Shown in pieces: positions 53,085 to 62,202 of a stretch of 64,000 nucleotides of DNA. The position numbers were made by a program, and so were the translations under genes. Under the pieces are notes generated by a model. It saw only the letters and a list, made by a program, of their open reading frames with translations, was not told the origin of the DNA and ran no database searches. This DNA comes from Streptomyces sp. NBC_00353. Its GTDB lineage: Bacteria; Actinomycetota; Actinomycetes; Streptomycetales; Streptomycetaceae. Location: assembly GCF_036108815.1 (NCBI RefSeq), contig NZ_CP107985.1, positions 9,669,501 through 9,733,500 on the forward strand, given 5' to 3'. Each line of letters starts with the position of its first letter. Within the stretch, counting starts at the first letter, position 1.

Positions 53085-53451
53085 CGGCCCCGCCACGCCA
53101 CGCCGTCAGGACTGCAGGTAGGGCCTGACGTGCAAGAAGTCCGGGACGGTGTGAAGTAGCGTCGACGTAAAGTCCCGAATCCCTCCACCAGGGGTGTCCA
53201 GGGACTCCAGTTCTTCGGGCTCGGACGCAGGCGTTCCAGACGGTGGGCGCGGACCCTTTGCGGGTGCTCGACTGAGCACCTGACCTGACCGGCATGACTC
53301 GTGCGCCGGCGATGATCGGGTCTCGCCTGTGAGCCAAACGTCTGCCGCGCACGGCAGCATTACGGAGGGGGGCTCACCGAAAGCTGTGGCAATCGACCCA
53401 CCGACTCCACCCTGAAAACCTCAGCAGTGCCGCATCAAGCAACGTTCGCCC
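53085..53451. other. remnant region with a solo IS630-like end
   Basis: No gene is recognised in 53085-53424. At 53425-53451 the sequence CAGTGCCGCATCAAGCAACG continues into TTCGCCC and matches the inverted end of the IS630 copies with about four mismatches. It appears to be a degenerate end of a related element without a transposase. Confidence 0.45.
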
Positions 53452-53745
53452 CACCCTGCCGGACGGGTCTGCGGCAGGTAGCGGTGGGAAGCGGTCCGCG
53501 TAGTCTCAGCTTGTCCTACCTTCCAAGCGTGGGTCTGAGCTGGTCCTTCGTAAGATCAGCGGGCCCGGGGGTTCTGGGTATGGCTGTGAGCTTGTCGCCG
53601 TTCCATGGCTCAAAGAACTTGGCCGCCCGGAGCCCCGCGACGACTCGACCGCTAATTGGGATACGCGACTTGATCGCTGTGTAGGACAACGTCGGCGAGG
53701 TCGTCTGCGGGTCCGTGTGTGACGACGAGCTGGCGGAGGTGACCC
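53452..53745 (+). ncRNA. upstream non-coding part of second IS110 element, candidate bridge-RNA region
   Basis: About 290 bp before the transposase GTG have no credible gene. By family precedent the bridge RNA is encoded here. The outer limit of the element was not determined. Confidence 0.35.
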
Positions 53746-54936
53746 GTGCCCCAGATCTGGGCCGGAGTGGACATCGGCAAGGAACACCACCACTGTGTGG
53801 TGGTCGACGAGCGAGGCGAACGCCTCCTTTCCCGCCGAGTTTTCAACGACGAACAGGCTCTGCTGGAGCTCATCGCAGACGTACTCGCGCTGTGCGAGGA
53901 CGCCCTGTGGGCGGTGGACATCAACCATGGCGGCGCCGCGCTGTTGATCGGCCTTCTGCTCAACCACCGGCAGCCGATGGTCTACATCACCGGCCTCGCC
54001 GTGCACCAGGCGTCGACGGCCTACCGGGGTCAGGGCAAGACGGACGAGAAGGACGCGTTCGTCATCGCTGACCAGGCACGTATGCGCCAGGACCTCGGTC
54101 TCCTGCGGCCCGGTGACGAGATAGCCGTCGACCTGCGCACCCTGACCGCCCGCCGCCTTGACCTGGTCAACGACCGCACCCGTCAGACCAACCGACTGCG
54201 AGCTCAGCTACTTGAGTTCTTCCCTGCTCTGGAGCGGGCGTTGAACTTGAGCAAGAAGGGTCCGGTCGTGCTGCTGACCGGTTACCAGGCGCCGGCCGCG
54301 ATCCGCCGCAGCGGGGCCAGCCGGATCGGAACCTGGCTGAAGAACCGCAAGGTGAAGAATGCAGCAGCGCTCGCCGAGACGGCCGTCGAGGCGGCCAAGT
54401 CGCAGCACACCGCACTGCCGGGTGAGACTCTCGCGGCCGCCATGGTGGCCCGGATCGCCAAGGGCGTGCTGGCTCTCAACGAGGAGATCGCCGAACTCGA
54501 CGCGCTCATCGAGGGCCGGTTCAGCGAGCACCGACACGCTACGGTGATCCGGAGCCTGCCTGGCATGGGCTCCCTCCTCGGTGCCGAGTTCATCGCCGCT
54601 ACCGGCGGAGACATGGAAACTTTCGGCACGGCCGACCGCCTGGCGTCCTTCGCCGGCCTCTCACCCGTGCCGCGGGACTCCGGACGCGTCAGCGGCAACA
54701 TGCGCCGCCCACGCCGCTACCACCGAGGCCTGCTCCGGGCCTTCTATCTCTCCGCGATGGCCAGCCTGAGAACCTGCTCCGCCTCCCAGGCCTACTACGC
54801 ACGAAAGCGCAACGAGGGGAAGGGCCACAAGCAAGCCTTGCTCGCTCTGGCTCGTCGACGAGCCAATGTCCTGTGGGCCATGATCCGCGACGGAGCATGT
54901 TACGAGGCCCTACCAACCGTCACGGCAGCGGCTTGA
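53746..54936 (+). CDS. IS110-family transposase, second type
   Basis: 396 aa, GTG start, GGAGG 8 nt upstream. The N-terminal DEDD domain reads IWAGVDIGKEHHHCVVVDER and GKTDEKDAFVIADQAR. The C-terminal domain is SLPGMGSLLGAEFIAATGG and ASFAGLSPVPRDSGRVSG. Sequence differs strongly from the IS110 transposase at 2646, so it is a separate element. Intact. Confidence 0.92.
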   Translation: MPQIWAGVDIGKEHHHCVVVDERGERLLSRRVFNDEQALLELIADVLALCEDALWAVDINHGGAALLIGLLLNHRQPMVYITGLAVHQASTAYRGQGKTDEKDAFVIADQARMRQDLGLLRPGDEIAVDLRTLTARRLDLVNDRTRQTNRLRAQLLEFFPALERALNLSKKGPVVLLTGYQAPAAIRRSGASRIGTWLKNRKVKNAAALAETAVEAAKSQHTALPGETLAAAMVARIAKGVLALNEEIAELDALIEGRFSEHRHATVIRSLPGMGSLLGAEFIAATGGDMETFGTADRLASFAGLSPVPRDSGRVSGNMRRPRRYHRGLLRAFYLSAMASLRTCSASQAYYARKRNEGKGHKQALLALARRRANVLWAMIRDGACYEALPTVTAAA

Positions 54937-55084
54937 CATCGTCATTGGGAAGTTCTTTATCTCTCGCCCTTGAATGGCGTCTCGAACTGGGTCGCTCACC
55001 TGGGGATTCGCCGGACGTGGGGGCGGCCTTCGTCTGATCATGTGCTCCGACCAAGGTGCACGTGACCAAGACGAAGGCCGTGAG

Positions 55085-56461
55085 GTGAGTCTGCTGCCTG
55101 ATGCTGTCCGGAGGGACGTTCGCGGAGGTGTCACGCTTCCGGGGAGAGTTCTACGAGTGTCTGACCGCTCGGCGGACGAGTTGTTCGAGCTGGTGGACGC
55201 GGTGCTGTGTGCGGACGGTGCGGTGAAGTCCCCGGTGGACTTGACGCTGCTGCCCGAGCATCGTCGTGGGCACGGAGCGATGTACGGCGGGCTGAACCAT
55301 GGCCGGATCGATGTCGGTCGGCTGAGGACAGTACTGGCCGACCTGTCACTGCCGCGTTTCGACGGCGGGCGCCTGGTTCTGGCGGTTGATGTGTCGCCGT
55401 GGCTTCGCTCGGACGCGCCGTGCTCGGCAGAGCGGCTGTTCTGCCACGTCTACGGCCGTGCGAAGTCGGCATCGCAGTTCATTCCGGGCTGGCCCTACTC
55501 CTTCGTCGCCGTGCTAGAGCCGGGCGCCACGTCCTGGACCGCGATCCTGGACGCGGTCCGGCTCGGACCGGCGGACGACGCGACCGCGGTCACCGCCGCC
55601 CAGCTGCGGGGCGTCGTGGAGCGGCTCATCGCCGCGGGCCAGTGGCAGGCCGGTGACCCTCATATCGTGATCGTCAGCGACGCCGGCTATGACGTCACCC
55701 GCCTGGCCTGGGTCATGCGTGACCTCCCCGTCGAGCTGGTCGGCCGGGTCCGCTCCGACCGCGTCTTGCGTCTGCCGAGGCCGCCGAGGATGCACGGCGT
55801 CAACGGCCGTCCGCCCAAACACGGCCCGGAATTCCGCTTCACCGAGCCGAAGACCTGGCCCGAGCCCGCAATCACGACCGTCACTGACACCACCAACTAC
55901 GGCAAGGCCGAAACCCAGGCCTGGGACCGGGTCCACCCAAGGCTCACTCACCGCTCTTCCTGGCTCGACCATGACGGCGAACTACCCCTGATTGAGGGCA
56001 CGTTGATCCGACTGAAGGTCGAGCACCTCTCGAAGGAACGGGACGCCCCGCCGGTGTGGTTTTGGTCCTCGAAGACCGGCGCTACCCCGGACGACGTAAA
56101 CCGCTTCTGGCAGGCTTTTCTCCGTCGCTTCGATCTGGAGCACACCTTCCGCTTCGCGAAGCAGACCCTCGGCTGGACCACCCCGAAACTCCGTACCCCC
56201 GAAGCCGCGGACCGCTGGACCTGGATTCTGATCGTCGCTTACACCCAGCTCCGACTTGCCCGTCCGCTCGCCGAAGACCTCCGCCGCCCCTGGGAGAAAG
56301 CCGCCGCACCCGACCGGCTCACCCCGGCCCGAGTCCGCCGCGGGTTCAGGAACATCCGCGCTCATCTCGCCTGCCCGGCCGTTGGCGAGAACTCTGTTTG
56401 TCCTGGGCCGCTACAGTTTCAACGCCTCCGTTCCGTGCGTGGGTCTACGTCCGCTGCGTGA
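55085..56461 (+). CDS. IS701-like DDE transposase, C terminus probably lost
   Basis: About 458 codons. GTG at 55085 is a plausible start (SLLPDAVRRDVRGGVTLPG). DDE features: Asp in LVLAVDVSPWLR, Asp in IVIVSDAGYDVTRLAW and Glu in FDLEHTFRFAKQTLGW. Relatives continue after RVRRGFRNIRA into a conserved basic tail with Pro-Gly-Arg-Pro motifs. Here the sequence turns into PAVGENSVCPGPLQFQ, so the tail has been replaced or shifted. Common in Streptomyces. Confidence 0.8.
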   Translation: MSLLPDAVRRDVRGGVTLPGRVLRVSDRSADELFELVDAVLCADGAVKSPVDLTLLPEHRRGHGAMYGGLNHGRIDVGRLRTVLADLSLPRFDGGRLVLAVDVSPWLRSDAPCSAERLFCHVYGRAKSASQFIPGWPYSFVAVLEPGATSWTAILDAVRLGPADDATAVTAAQLRGVVERLIAAGQWQAGDPHIVIVSDAGYDVTRLAWVMRDLPVELVGRVRSDRVLRLPRPPRMHGVNGRPPKHGPEFRFTEPKTWPEPAITTVTDTTNYGKAETQAWDRVHPRLTHRSSWLDHDGELPLIEGTLIRLKVEHLSKERDAPPVWFWSSKTGATPDDVNRFWQAFLRRFDLEHTFRFAKQTLGWTTPKLRTPEAADRWTWILIVAYTQLRLARPLAEDLRRPWEKAAAPDRLTPARVRRGFRNIRAHLACPAVGENSVCPGPLQFQRLRSVRGSTSAA

Positions 56462-56578
56462 CCCGGATGCGATCGAGCTCGACGAAGACGGCGCGCAGGA
56501 GTGGAGCCCTCAACCAGGTCGGGCCGATCGGCCTGGTAGGGGGCGTGTCCGTTCCTGTGCCTGTCGGGGCCGGGCCGT

Positions 56579-57235
56579 CTATCGCGAACGCCTCGGTTCC
56601 ACGTCCGGCAGCGGCCCTGAGTCGTATCGGTCGAGGGCGTGGCTGCGGCTGGTCTGCAGGATCTCGTCGGAGAGCTCGGGCTCGACGTGGCATACGGCGC
56701 GGGCGAGCATCAGCGCGCCGACCATTTCGCTGAGCAGGCGGATGGCCCTGTGGCGGGCCTCGGCCGGGTCGGGCTGGTGGCCCTTGTCCTCGGTTTCGCG
56801 CAGGAACTCGGCGGCGAAGCCGGTGAGGTAACCCTCGACGCCTTCGGCGTATGCGCTCTGTACGGCTTCGCTGTGCCGTCCGGCGTCGGTGACCAGGGAG
56901 GCGGAGGGACAGCCGCCGTCCGGGGCGTCACGGTGCGCGGTGGACAGATACCCGGCCACGACCCGCTCCAGCGGAGAGCCGGCCTGGCCCGGACCGTCCT
57001 CGATCGTCCGGGCCAGGCCCCCGAGCGAGGCGGCGTAGGAGGCGCCGCACACCTCCACGACCAGGTCGTTCTTGGAGGCGAAGTGGTTGTAGAAGCCGCC
57101 GTGGGTGAGTCCGGCTTCCTTCATCAGCTCGGCGATGCCGACCGCGTCGATGCCCTGCGAGCGAAACATGCGGCTCGCCGCTTCGAGGATGTTCTGCCGG
57201 TTGCGGGCCTTGTCCTCCTTGGTGATCCGCGGCAT
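56579..57235 (-). CDS. TetR-family regulator of the divergent oxidoreductase operon
   Basis: 218 aa, started at MPRITKEDKARNRQN. The HTH reads QGIDAVGIAELMKEAGLTHG with recognition helix GGFYNHFASKNDL, a pattern typical of NemR-like TetR proteins that sense electrophiles. DGGCPSASLVTDAGRHSEAV in the effector domain keeps a Cys often used for sensing. It is divergent from the MDR gene, with two short palindromes between. Confidence 0.92.
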   Translation of the reverse strand: MPRITKEDKARNRQNILEAASRMFRSQGIDAVGIAELMKEAGLTHGGFYNHFASKNDLVVEVCGASYAASLGGLARTIEDGPGQAGSPLERVVAGYLSTAHRDAPDGGCPSASLVTDAGRHSEAVQSAYAEGVEGYLTGFAAEFLRETEDKGHQPDPAEARHRAIRLLSEMVGALMLARAVCHVEPELSDEILQTSRSHALDRYDSGPLPDVEPRRSR

Positions 57236-57273
57236 GGCCGTCCTCTCGCGTCGCTCTCGATTTGACATTTTTA

Positions 57274-57319
57274 ATGATGCCTCTCATCATAGCAGGACAG
57301 TTTCAATGATGACCATCAT
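57274..57319. promoter_or_regulatory. two TetR operator-like palindromes
   Basis: ATGATGCCTCTCATCAT (57274-57290) and ATGATGACCATCAT (57306-57319) share ATGAT half-sites. They lie in the 107-bp divergent region between the TetR and MDR genes. Confidence 0.7.
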
Positions 57320-57342
57320 CAATAGTTCGGAAAGAGAGCGTC

Positions 57343-58353
57343 ATGCGCGCCATCGCCTACGACCGGCACGGAGAAGCCGGGCAGGTACTACGCCTGAGCG
57401 AGCAGCCGGCCCCTGCTGCGCCCGCGGCCGGGCAGGTGCAGGTGCGGGTGCTGTCCCGGCCGATCCACCCCGGCGACCTGGCGGGAGTGGAGGGCCTTCC
57501 GGGTGGGCCGCGGCAGCGGTTCGCCACGCCACGGATTCCCGGCGTGGAGGGAATGGGCGTCATCGAGACCGTCGGCGTGGGTGTGCAGGATCTGCGGCCC
57601 GGTCAGCGGGTGGCGTTCTTCCCGGTGCCGGGCGCGTGGAGCGAACTCGTCACGGCGCCGACCGATCTTGTGGTGCCGGTGCCCGAGGACCTCAGCGACG
57701 AGACCGCGGCTTTGATGCTGGTCAACCCGCTGACCCTGCTCTCCTTGCTGCGGGCGGTCGAGGACGCCCAGCACGGCCAGGCCGGTCCGGTGGTGCAGAC
57801 GGCCGCCGGTTCGTCGGTGGGAAAGCTGGTCAGCGCCGCAGCACTCAAGCACGGCATCGAGCTGGTCAACCTGGTACGCAGTGCCACGGGGGCGCAGACC
57901 TTGCGGCAGCGCTTCCCCGGACTGCCGACCATCTCGACGGCCGACGCCAACTGGCGCACTCAGGTCCAGGACGCGACCGGCGGCCGGGGTGCCCAGGTCG
58001 TACTGGACGCGGTGGGCGGATCCCTGACCGGTGAGCTGGCCGGGCTGCTCGCCGACGGCGGTACGCTGATCACCTACGGAGGGCTCGGTTCCGGCAGCAC
58101 GCCGCTGGAGTCGCTCGCGCTGACCCCGCGGGCTCTGACCGTGCGGGGCACGTCCATCTTCCAGTGGATGGCCGCCCGCACGCCTGAGGACCGGGCCGAG
58201 GACGTCGCCTTCGCCGCCCGTCTGGCCGCGACCGCCCCGGAACTCTTCGAGGTCGCCGCCAGCTACGACCTCGCCGACTTCGCGAAGGCCATCGACCATG
58301 TCCGCCGCCCCGGCAAGAGCGGAACCGTCCTGCTCACCAGCCCCGCACCCTGA
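57343..58353 (+). CDS. MDR-family NADPH:quinone or enoyl reductase
   Basis: 336 aa zinc-independent medium-chain dehydrogenase. GroES-like half: VLSRPIHPGDLAGVEG, PRIPGVEGMGVIETVG. Rossmann half: the dinucleotide motif reads QTAAGSSVGKLVSAAALKHG, then GGRGAQVVLDAVGGSLTGEL. Metal ligands are absent. It resembles trans-2-enoyl-CoA reductase-like and quinone oxidoreductase types. First gene of a set with the F420/NADP-reductase-like gene and OYE gene, all likely under the divergent TetR. Confidence 0.9.
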   Translation: MRAIAYDRHGEAGQVLRLSEQPAPAAPAAGQVQVRVLSRPIHPGDLAGVEGLPGGPRQRFATPRIPGVEGMGVIETVGVGVQDLRPGQRVAFFPVPGAWSELVTAPTDLVVPVPEDLSDETAALMLVNPLTLLSLLRAVEDAQHGQAGPVVQTAAGSSVGKLVSAAALKHGIELVNLVRSATGAQTLRQRFPGLPTISTADANWRTQVQDATGGRGAQVVLDAVGGSLTGELAGLLADGGTLITYGGLGSGSTPLESLALTPRALTVRGTSIFQWMAARTPEDRAEDVAFAARLAATAPELFEVAASYDLADFAKAIDHVRRPGKSGTVLLTSPAP

Positions 58354-58373
58354 ACCCCACGAAGGGCACCGCC

Positions 58374-58976
58374 ATGAAGATCGGAACCCTGGGCGCCGGA
58401 ACCGTCGCCCAGGCCATCGCCCGCCACGCCGTGGCCCACGGCCATCAGGTCGTGCTGAGCAACAGCCGCGGCCCCGCCTCCCTGGCCGGCCTCGCCGACG
58501 AACTCGGACCGCTCGCCCACGCCGGCACCCCGGACGAAGCCGCCGCGGCGGAACTCGTCGTGCTCGCAGTCGGCTGGCCCCAGATCCCGGACGCGGTAGC
58601 CGGCCTGCCACCCTTCGACGGGCGCATCGTCATCGACGCCACCAACCAGTTCGCCTCCCCGCCCCCGCCCATGATGATCGCCGACCTGGGCGAGCTGACC
58701 GGCAGCGAACACGTCGCCTCACTGCTGCCCGGAGCCCGCGTCGTCAAGGCGTTCAACACCCTCTACGGCCAGTACATCGCCGCCGACCCGCGCCACCGGG
58801 CCGGACGCCAGGTGCTGTTCCTCGCCGGTGACGACGCCGACGCCAAGACCACCGTCAAGGACCTCACCGCCGCCTTCGGCTTCGCCCCCGTCGACCTCGG
58901 CTCCTTGCGCGAGGGCGGACGCCTCATGCAGCTCGGCGGCCCACTCTCCGGCCTCCACGCCCTCAAACAGGACTGA
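58374..58976 (+). CDS. NADPH-dependent F420 reductase-like NAD(P)-binding protein
   Basis: 200 aa. KIGTLGAGTVAQAIARHAV is the dinucleotide site, NSRGPASL binds the 2'-phosphate, and KAFNTLYGQYIAADPRH is characteristic of F420:NADP reductase-like (YadF/NADP_Rossmann) proteins. It lies 20 bp after the MDR gene. Many relatives lack true F420 activity. Confidence 0.88.
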   Translation: MKIGTLGAGTVAQAIARHAVAHGHQVVLSNSRGPASLAGLADELGPLAHAGTPDEAAAAELVVLAVGWPQIPDAVAGLPPFDGRIVIDATNQFASPPPPMMIADLGELTGSEHVASLLPGARVVKAFNTLYGQYIAADPRHRAGRQVLFLAGDDADAKTTVKDLTAAFGFAPVDLGSLREGGRLMQLGGPLSGLHALKQD

Positions 58977-59007
58977 GCCGGGCCCTCGCCCATTCCCCGC
59001 TCTCCTC

Positions 59008-59046
59008 CTCATCCACCCCCCTCAGTGCTCATCCACCCCCCTCAGT
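59008..59046. repeat. 19-bp direct repeat before OYE gene
   Basis: CTCATCCACCCCCCTCAGT occurs at 59008-59026 and 59028-59046, separated by one base. It is just upstream of the OYE ribosome site and may be a small duplication. Confidence 0.85.
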
Positions 59047-59061
59047 ACAAGGAAGTTACTC

Positions 59062-60150
59062 ATGACCACCACCCAGCCCCTGCTGCAGCCCGTCCGCCTC
59101 GGCGCGCTGGAGCTCCCCAACAGTGTCGTCATGGCCCCCATGACCCGCGCCCGCGCTCAGAATGCCGAGCTGGCCCCCACCGACCTGCACGCGACCTACT
59201 ACGCACAGCGCGCCGGCGCCGGCCTGATCGTCACCGAGGGAACCTGGGTCAACACCGACGCGATCGGCTTCATCAACGTCCCCGGCATCTACAGCGACAC
59301 GCAGACCGCCGGCTGGGTGAAGGTCACCGAAGCCGTCCACGAGGCGGGCGGGCGGATCGTCTCCCAGTTCGGCCACGTCGGCGCGGCCTCCCACCCCGAC
59401 CACTTCGGCGGCCGCCTGCCCGCCGGACCTTCGGCCATCAACCCCGGCGAGAAGTCCTTCACCCCCTCCGGGCCGAAGGACACCGTCACCCCGCGCGCCT
59501 ACACCGCCGCTGAGATCGCCGCCACCATCGCCGACTACCGCCGTGCGGCCGAGAACGCCCGCCGCGCCGGCTTCGACGGCGTGGAAATCCACGCCCAGCA
59601 ATCCCAATTGATCCCGCAGTTCCTCAACCCCCGTCTCAACCAGCGCACCGACGCCTACGGAGGCAGCAGCGAGAAGCGGGCCCAGTTCCTCCTCGACATC
59701 CTCGACGCCGTCAGTGACGTGTGGGGCAGCGACCGCGTCAGCGTGAAGATGTCCCCGACCTGGGACAACGGAGGCACGTTCACCGCGGACGAGGAGGCAC
59801 TCGCCGACTACGACCAGCTGTTCAAGAAGCTCAGCGACAGCAACCTGGCCTACCTGCACCTCCTGGGCACCCCCGGCACCATCGAGGAGCGCATCGCCCT
59901 CTTCTCCCGCTACCGCGCCCACTACCAGGGCAACATCGTCGCCAACCTCGGCTTCACCCAGGCCCTCGGCAACGAGATCCTCGACCACGGGATCGTCAAC
60001 GCGGTCTCCTTCGCCGAGCCTTTCATCGCCAACCCCGACCTGGTCGAGCGCTTCGCGCAGGGCCACCCGCTGGCCGACGGCGACCGGGGCACCTACTACG
60101 CCGGTCACAGCGAGGGCTACACCGACTACCCCGCCTTCACCGCCAACTGA
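59062..60150 (+). CDS. old yellow enzyme-family alkene reductase
   Basis: 362 aa FMN barrel. LLQPVRLGALELPNSVVMAP and MTRARA are the N-terminal FMN block, followed by YYAQRAGAGLIVTEGTWV and FGHVGAASHPDHF. The usual substrate-binding motif HxxNGYL is replaced: here FDGVEIHAQQSQLIPQFLNP has His but not the Asn. Later blocks are normal (NQRTDAYGGSSEKRAQFLL). It reduces activated double bonds with NAD(P)H. The third member of the TetR-controlled set. The altered motif may change substrate range. Confidence 0.9.
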   Translation: MTTTQPLLQPVRLGALELPNSVVMAPMTRARAQNAELAPTDLHATYYAQRAGAGLIVTEGTWVNTDAIGFINVPGIYSDTQTAGWVKVTEAVHEAGGRIVSQFGHVGAASHPDHFGGRLPAGPSAINPGEKSFTPSGPKDTVTPRAYTAAEIAATIADYRRAAENARRAGFDGVEIHAQQSQLIPQFLNPRLNQRTDAYGGSSEKRAQFLLDILDAVSDVWGSDRVSVKMSPTWDNGGTFTADEEALADYDQLFKKLSDSNLAYLHLLGTPGTIEERIALFSRYRAHYQGNIVANLGFTQALGNEILDHGIVNAVSFAEPFIANPDLVERFAQGHPLADGDRGTYYAGHSEGYTDYPAFTAN

Positions 60151-60479
60151 GCAACTACGTCTTCCTGCGCCTTTGACGGTTGATCGGAGGCCCGCCGCGC
60201 CCGCTCCTCGCCACAGCGAGGAAACGGCGCGGCGGACCTCGGCGCGGCGGCTGGAGGTGACTTGTGCACCCTGGCTCAAAAACCGTGCGCACGGACCTGT
60301 TCGGTCCGGTCGACGAGACGGTCGGCGAGCACCTGCGGGGCGGCCGGATCCACGATCCCGGACAGGACCACCAGGGCCTGCTCAACGGCTGGAAGGGCTA
60401 CAGCCCTTTGGCCATCGCGGAGTTGCCCCCACAGGTAGGCCACCGGAGCTAGAGCCACCTGCAACCGAGGGTCTATCAG
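60151..60479. other. stretch with possible remnant
   Basis: A 62-codon frame at 60264-60452 (VRTDLFGPVDETVGEHLRGG) has no known family and a GTG start with GGAGG upstream. It may be a remnant of a gene disrupted by IS256. Nothing firmer is visible. Confidence 0.3.
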
Positions 60480-61933
60480 GAATGAGGTGTGATTCGTCTG
60501 ATTGGCCTACAGGTTCTTCGGTGGGCTGATTGGTCTACACCCGTCCGGCGGTGAGGCGGCCGTCGAAGAGGAGGTCGAACTCGTTCAGCGCGCTCTTCCA
60601 GCGGTTGTTCCAGCGCTGGCGGCCGCGTCCGGTGGGGTCGAGGGCGAGGGTGGCCAGGTAGAGGCGCTTGAGGGCGGCGGTCTCGTTGGGGAAGTGTCCG
60701 CAAGCTTGGGCCGCGCGTCGGTATCGGGCGTTCAGCGACTCGATGGCGTTGGTGGTGTAGACGACCTGGCGGATGGCGTCCGGGAGGCCGAGGAAGGGAA
60801 CGAATTCGCTCCAGGACCGTTCCCAGATCCCGGTGATCGACGGGTACTTCTTGCCCCATGTGCCGTCGAAGTCGGCCAGTCGCTGCCGGGCCTGCTCCTC
60901 GTTGACGGCCGTGTAGACGGGCTTGAGGTCGCGGGCGACGTCGGCCCAGTCGCGGCGGGACGCGTAGCGCAGGCTGCCGCGGATGAGGTGGACGATGCAG
61001 GTTTGCACCACGGTCTGCGGCCAGACGGTGTTCACCGCGTCGGGCAGGGCGGAGAGGCCGTCGCAGACCAGCATCAACACATCGCGGACGCCCCTGTTCT
61101 TGATCTCGGTCAGGACGGTCTGCCAGTACTTGGCGCCCTCGCCGCCGTCGCCGGCCCACAGTCCCAGGATCTCCCGGTAGCCGTCGGCGGTGACCGCGAT
61201 GGCCACATAGACGGGTCGGTTCGCGACGTGCCCGTCGCGGATACGGACGTGGATCGCGTCGATGAAGACCACCGGATAGACCGCGTCGAGCGGGCGGGTG
61301 CGCCATTCCGCCATCGACTCCAGAGCTTTGTCGGTGATGGTGGAGACGGTCTCTTTTGTGGTCGTCATCCCGTACACCTCGGAGAGATGGGCGACGATCT
61401 CGCCGGAGGTCAGGCCCTTCGCGGTCAGCGACAGGACCATCTCGTCCAGCGCACCCGTCCGGCGGGCGTACTTGGGCAACAACCGTGGGGTGAAGGTGCC
61501 CAGGCGGTCCCGGGGGACCTGCACGGTCACCGTGCCGACCTCCGTCATGACTTTCTTGGCCCGGTAGCCGTTACGCATGTTGCCGCCCGAGCGTGAACCG
61601 CGGCCGCCGGCCCGCCCGGCCTCCGCCGCGAGATGCACATCCATCTCGGCCTCCAGGGCGGCCTGCATCAGATGCTGGGCCAGCTCGGGCAGCAGCCCGC
61701 CCTCGCCCATCAACCGCAGCCCTCCTAGGCGCACCTTCTCGGCCGCCAGCGCGGCCAGCTCCTCCAGCAGCTCGCTGGACAGACCATTCTCGGATACCGG
61801 CATCGACTTCACGTCGGCACCCTCGATGCTCTCACCAGCCACGGCAAGCGACACACCGTCAGCGGCCTCGATCAGGTGATCCGTCGTCGTACTCATCAGG
61901 TGACTCCTTCGGGGAAGCACACACCTGATTCAT
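60480..61933 (-). mobile_element. IS256-family element
   Basis: Imperfect inverted ends GGAATGAGGTGTG (60479-60491) and TGAATCAGGTGTG (reverse of 61920-61932) bracket one transposase gene. About 1.45 kb, normal for IS256. Exact outer bases and target duplication were not fixed. Confidence 0.75.
60535..61896 (-). CDS. IS256-family (Mutator-type) transposase
   Basis: 453 aa, started at MSTTTDHLIEAADGV. DDE features: Asp in YPVVFIDAIHVRIRDG, Asp in VRDVLMLVCDGLSALPDA and Glu in TTNAIESLNARYRR, the hallmark of the family. NMRNGYRAKKVMTEVGTVTV is the usual DNA-binding part. Intact. Confidence 0.95.
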   Translation of the reverse strand: MSTTTDHLIEAADGVSLAVAGESIEGADVKSMPVSENGLSSELLEELAALAAEKVRLGGLRLMGEGGLLPELAQHLMQAALEAEMDVHLAAEAGRAGGRGSRSGGNMRNGYRAKKVMTEVGTVTVQVPRDRLGTFTPRLLPKYARRTGALDEMVLSLTAKGLTSGEIVAHLSEVYGMTTTKETVSTITDKALESMAEWRTRPLDAVYPVVFIDAIHVRIRDGHVANRPVYVAIAVTADGYREILGLWAGDGGEGAKYWQTVLTEIKNRGVRDVLMLVCDGLSALPDAVNTVWPQTVVQTCIVHLIRGSLRYASRRDWADVARDLKPVYTAVNEEQARQRLADFDGTWGKKYPSITGIWERSWSEFVPFLGLPDAIRQVVYTTNAIESLNARYRRAAQACGHFPNETAALKRLYLATLALDPTGRGRQRWNNRWKSALNEFDLLFDGRLTAGRV

Positions 61934-62184
61934 GACACTCCCGCAACCGAAGATCGTAGGGGTCGGCCTGGCGCTGCCTTCAGCCACGATGAGGTGCACG
62001 AAGGGTGCTGTCGCTGCCTGTACCGCTTCGGCCGGCGAAGCCGGGCGACGTGCAGAGCCGCGTGCTTCTGCCGGATGGAGATGGCGCGGGCACCGGAGTC
62101 CTTGGGCATGCCCGAGGCCAGGGTCACCCACCCGCCCTCATCGAGCGGCGCGTTGATGTCCAACTGTTCGTAGCCCGGAGTCAC
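61934..62184 (-). CDS. unknown protein, N-terminal part, cut by IS256
   Basis: About 84 codons start MTPGYEQLDINAPLDEGGWV and TLASGMPKDSGARAISIRQK, which look like a genuine N terminus. The rest becomes Arg-rich and stops at the IS end. No family is recognised. Probably an interrupted gene. Confidence 0.35.
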
Positions 62185-62202
62185 GTTGGACGTGTCGGTG
62201 GG

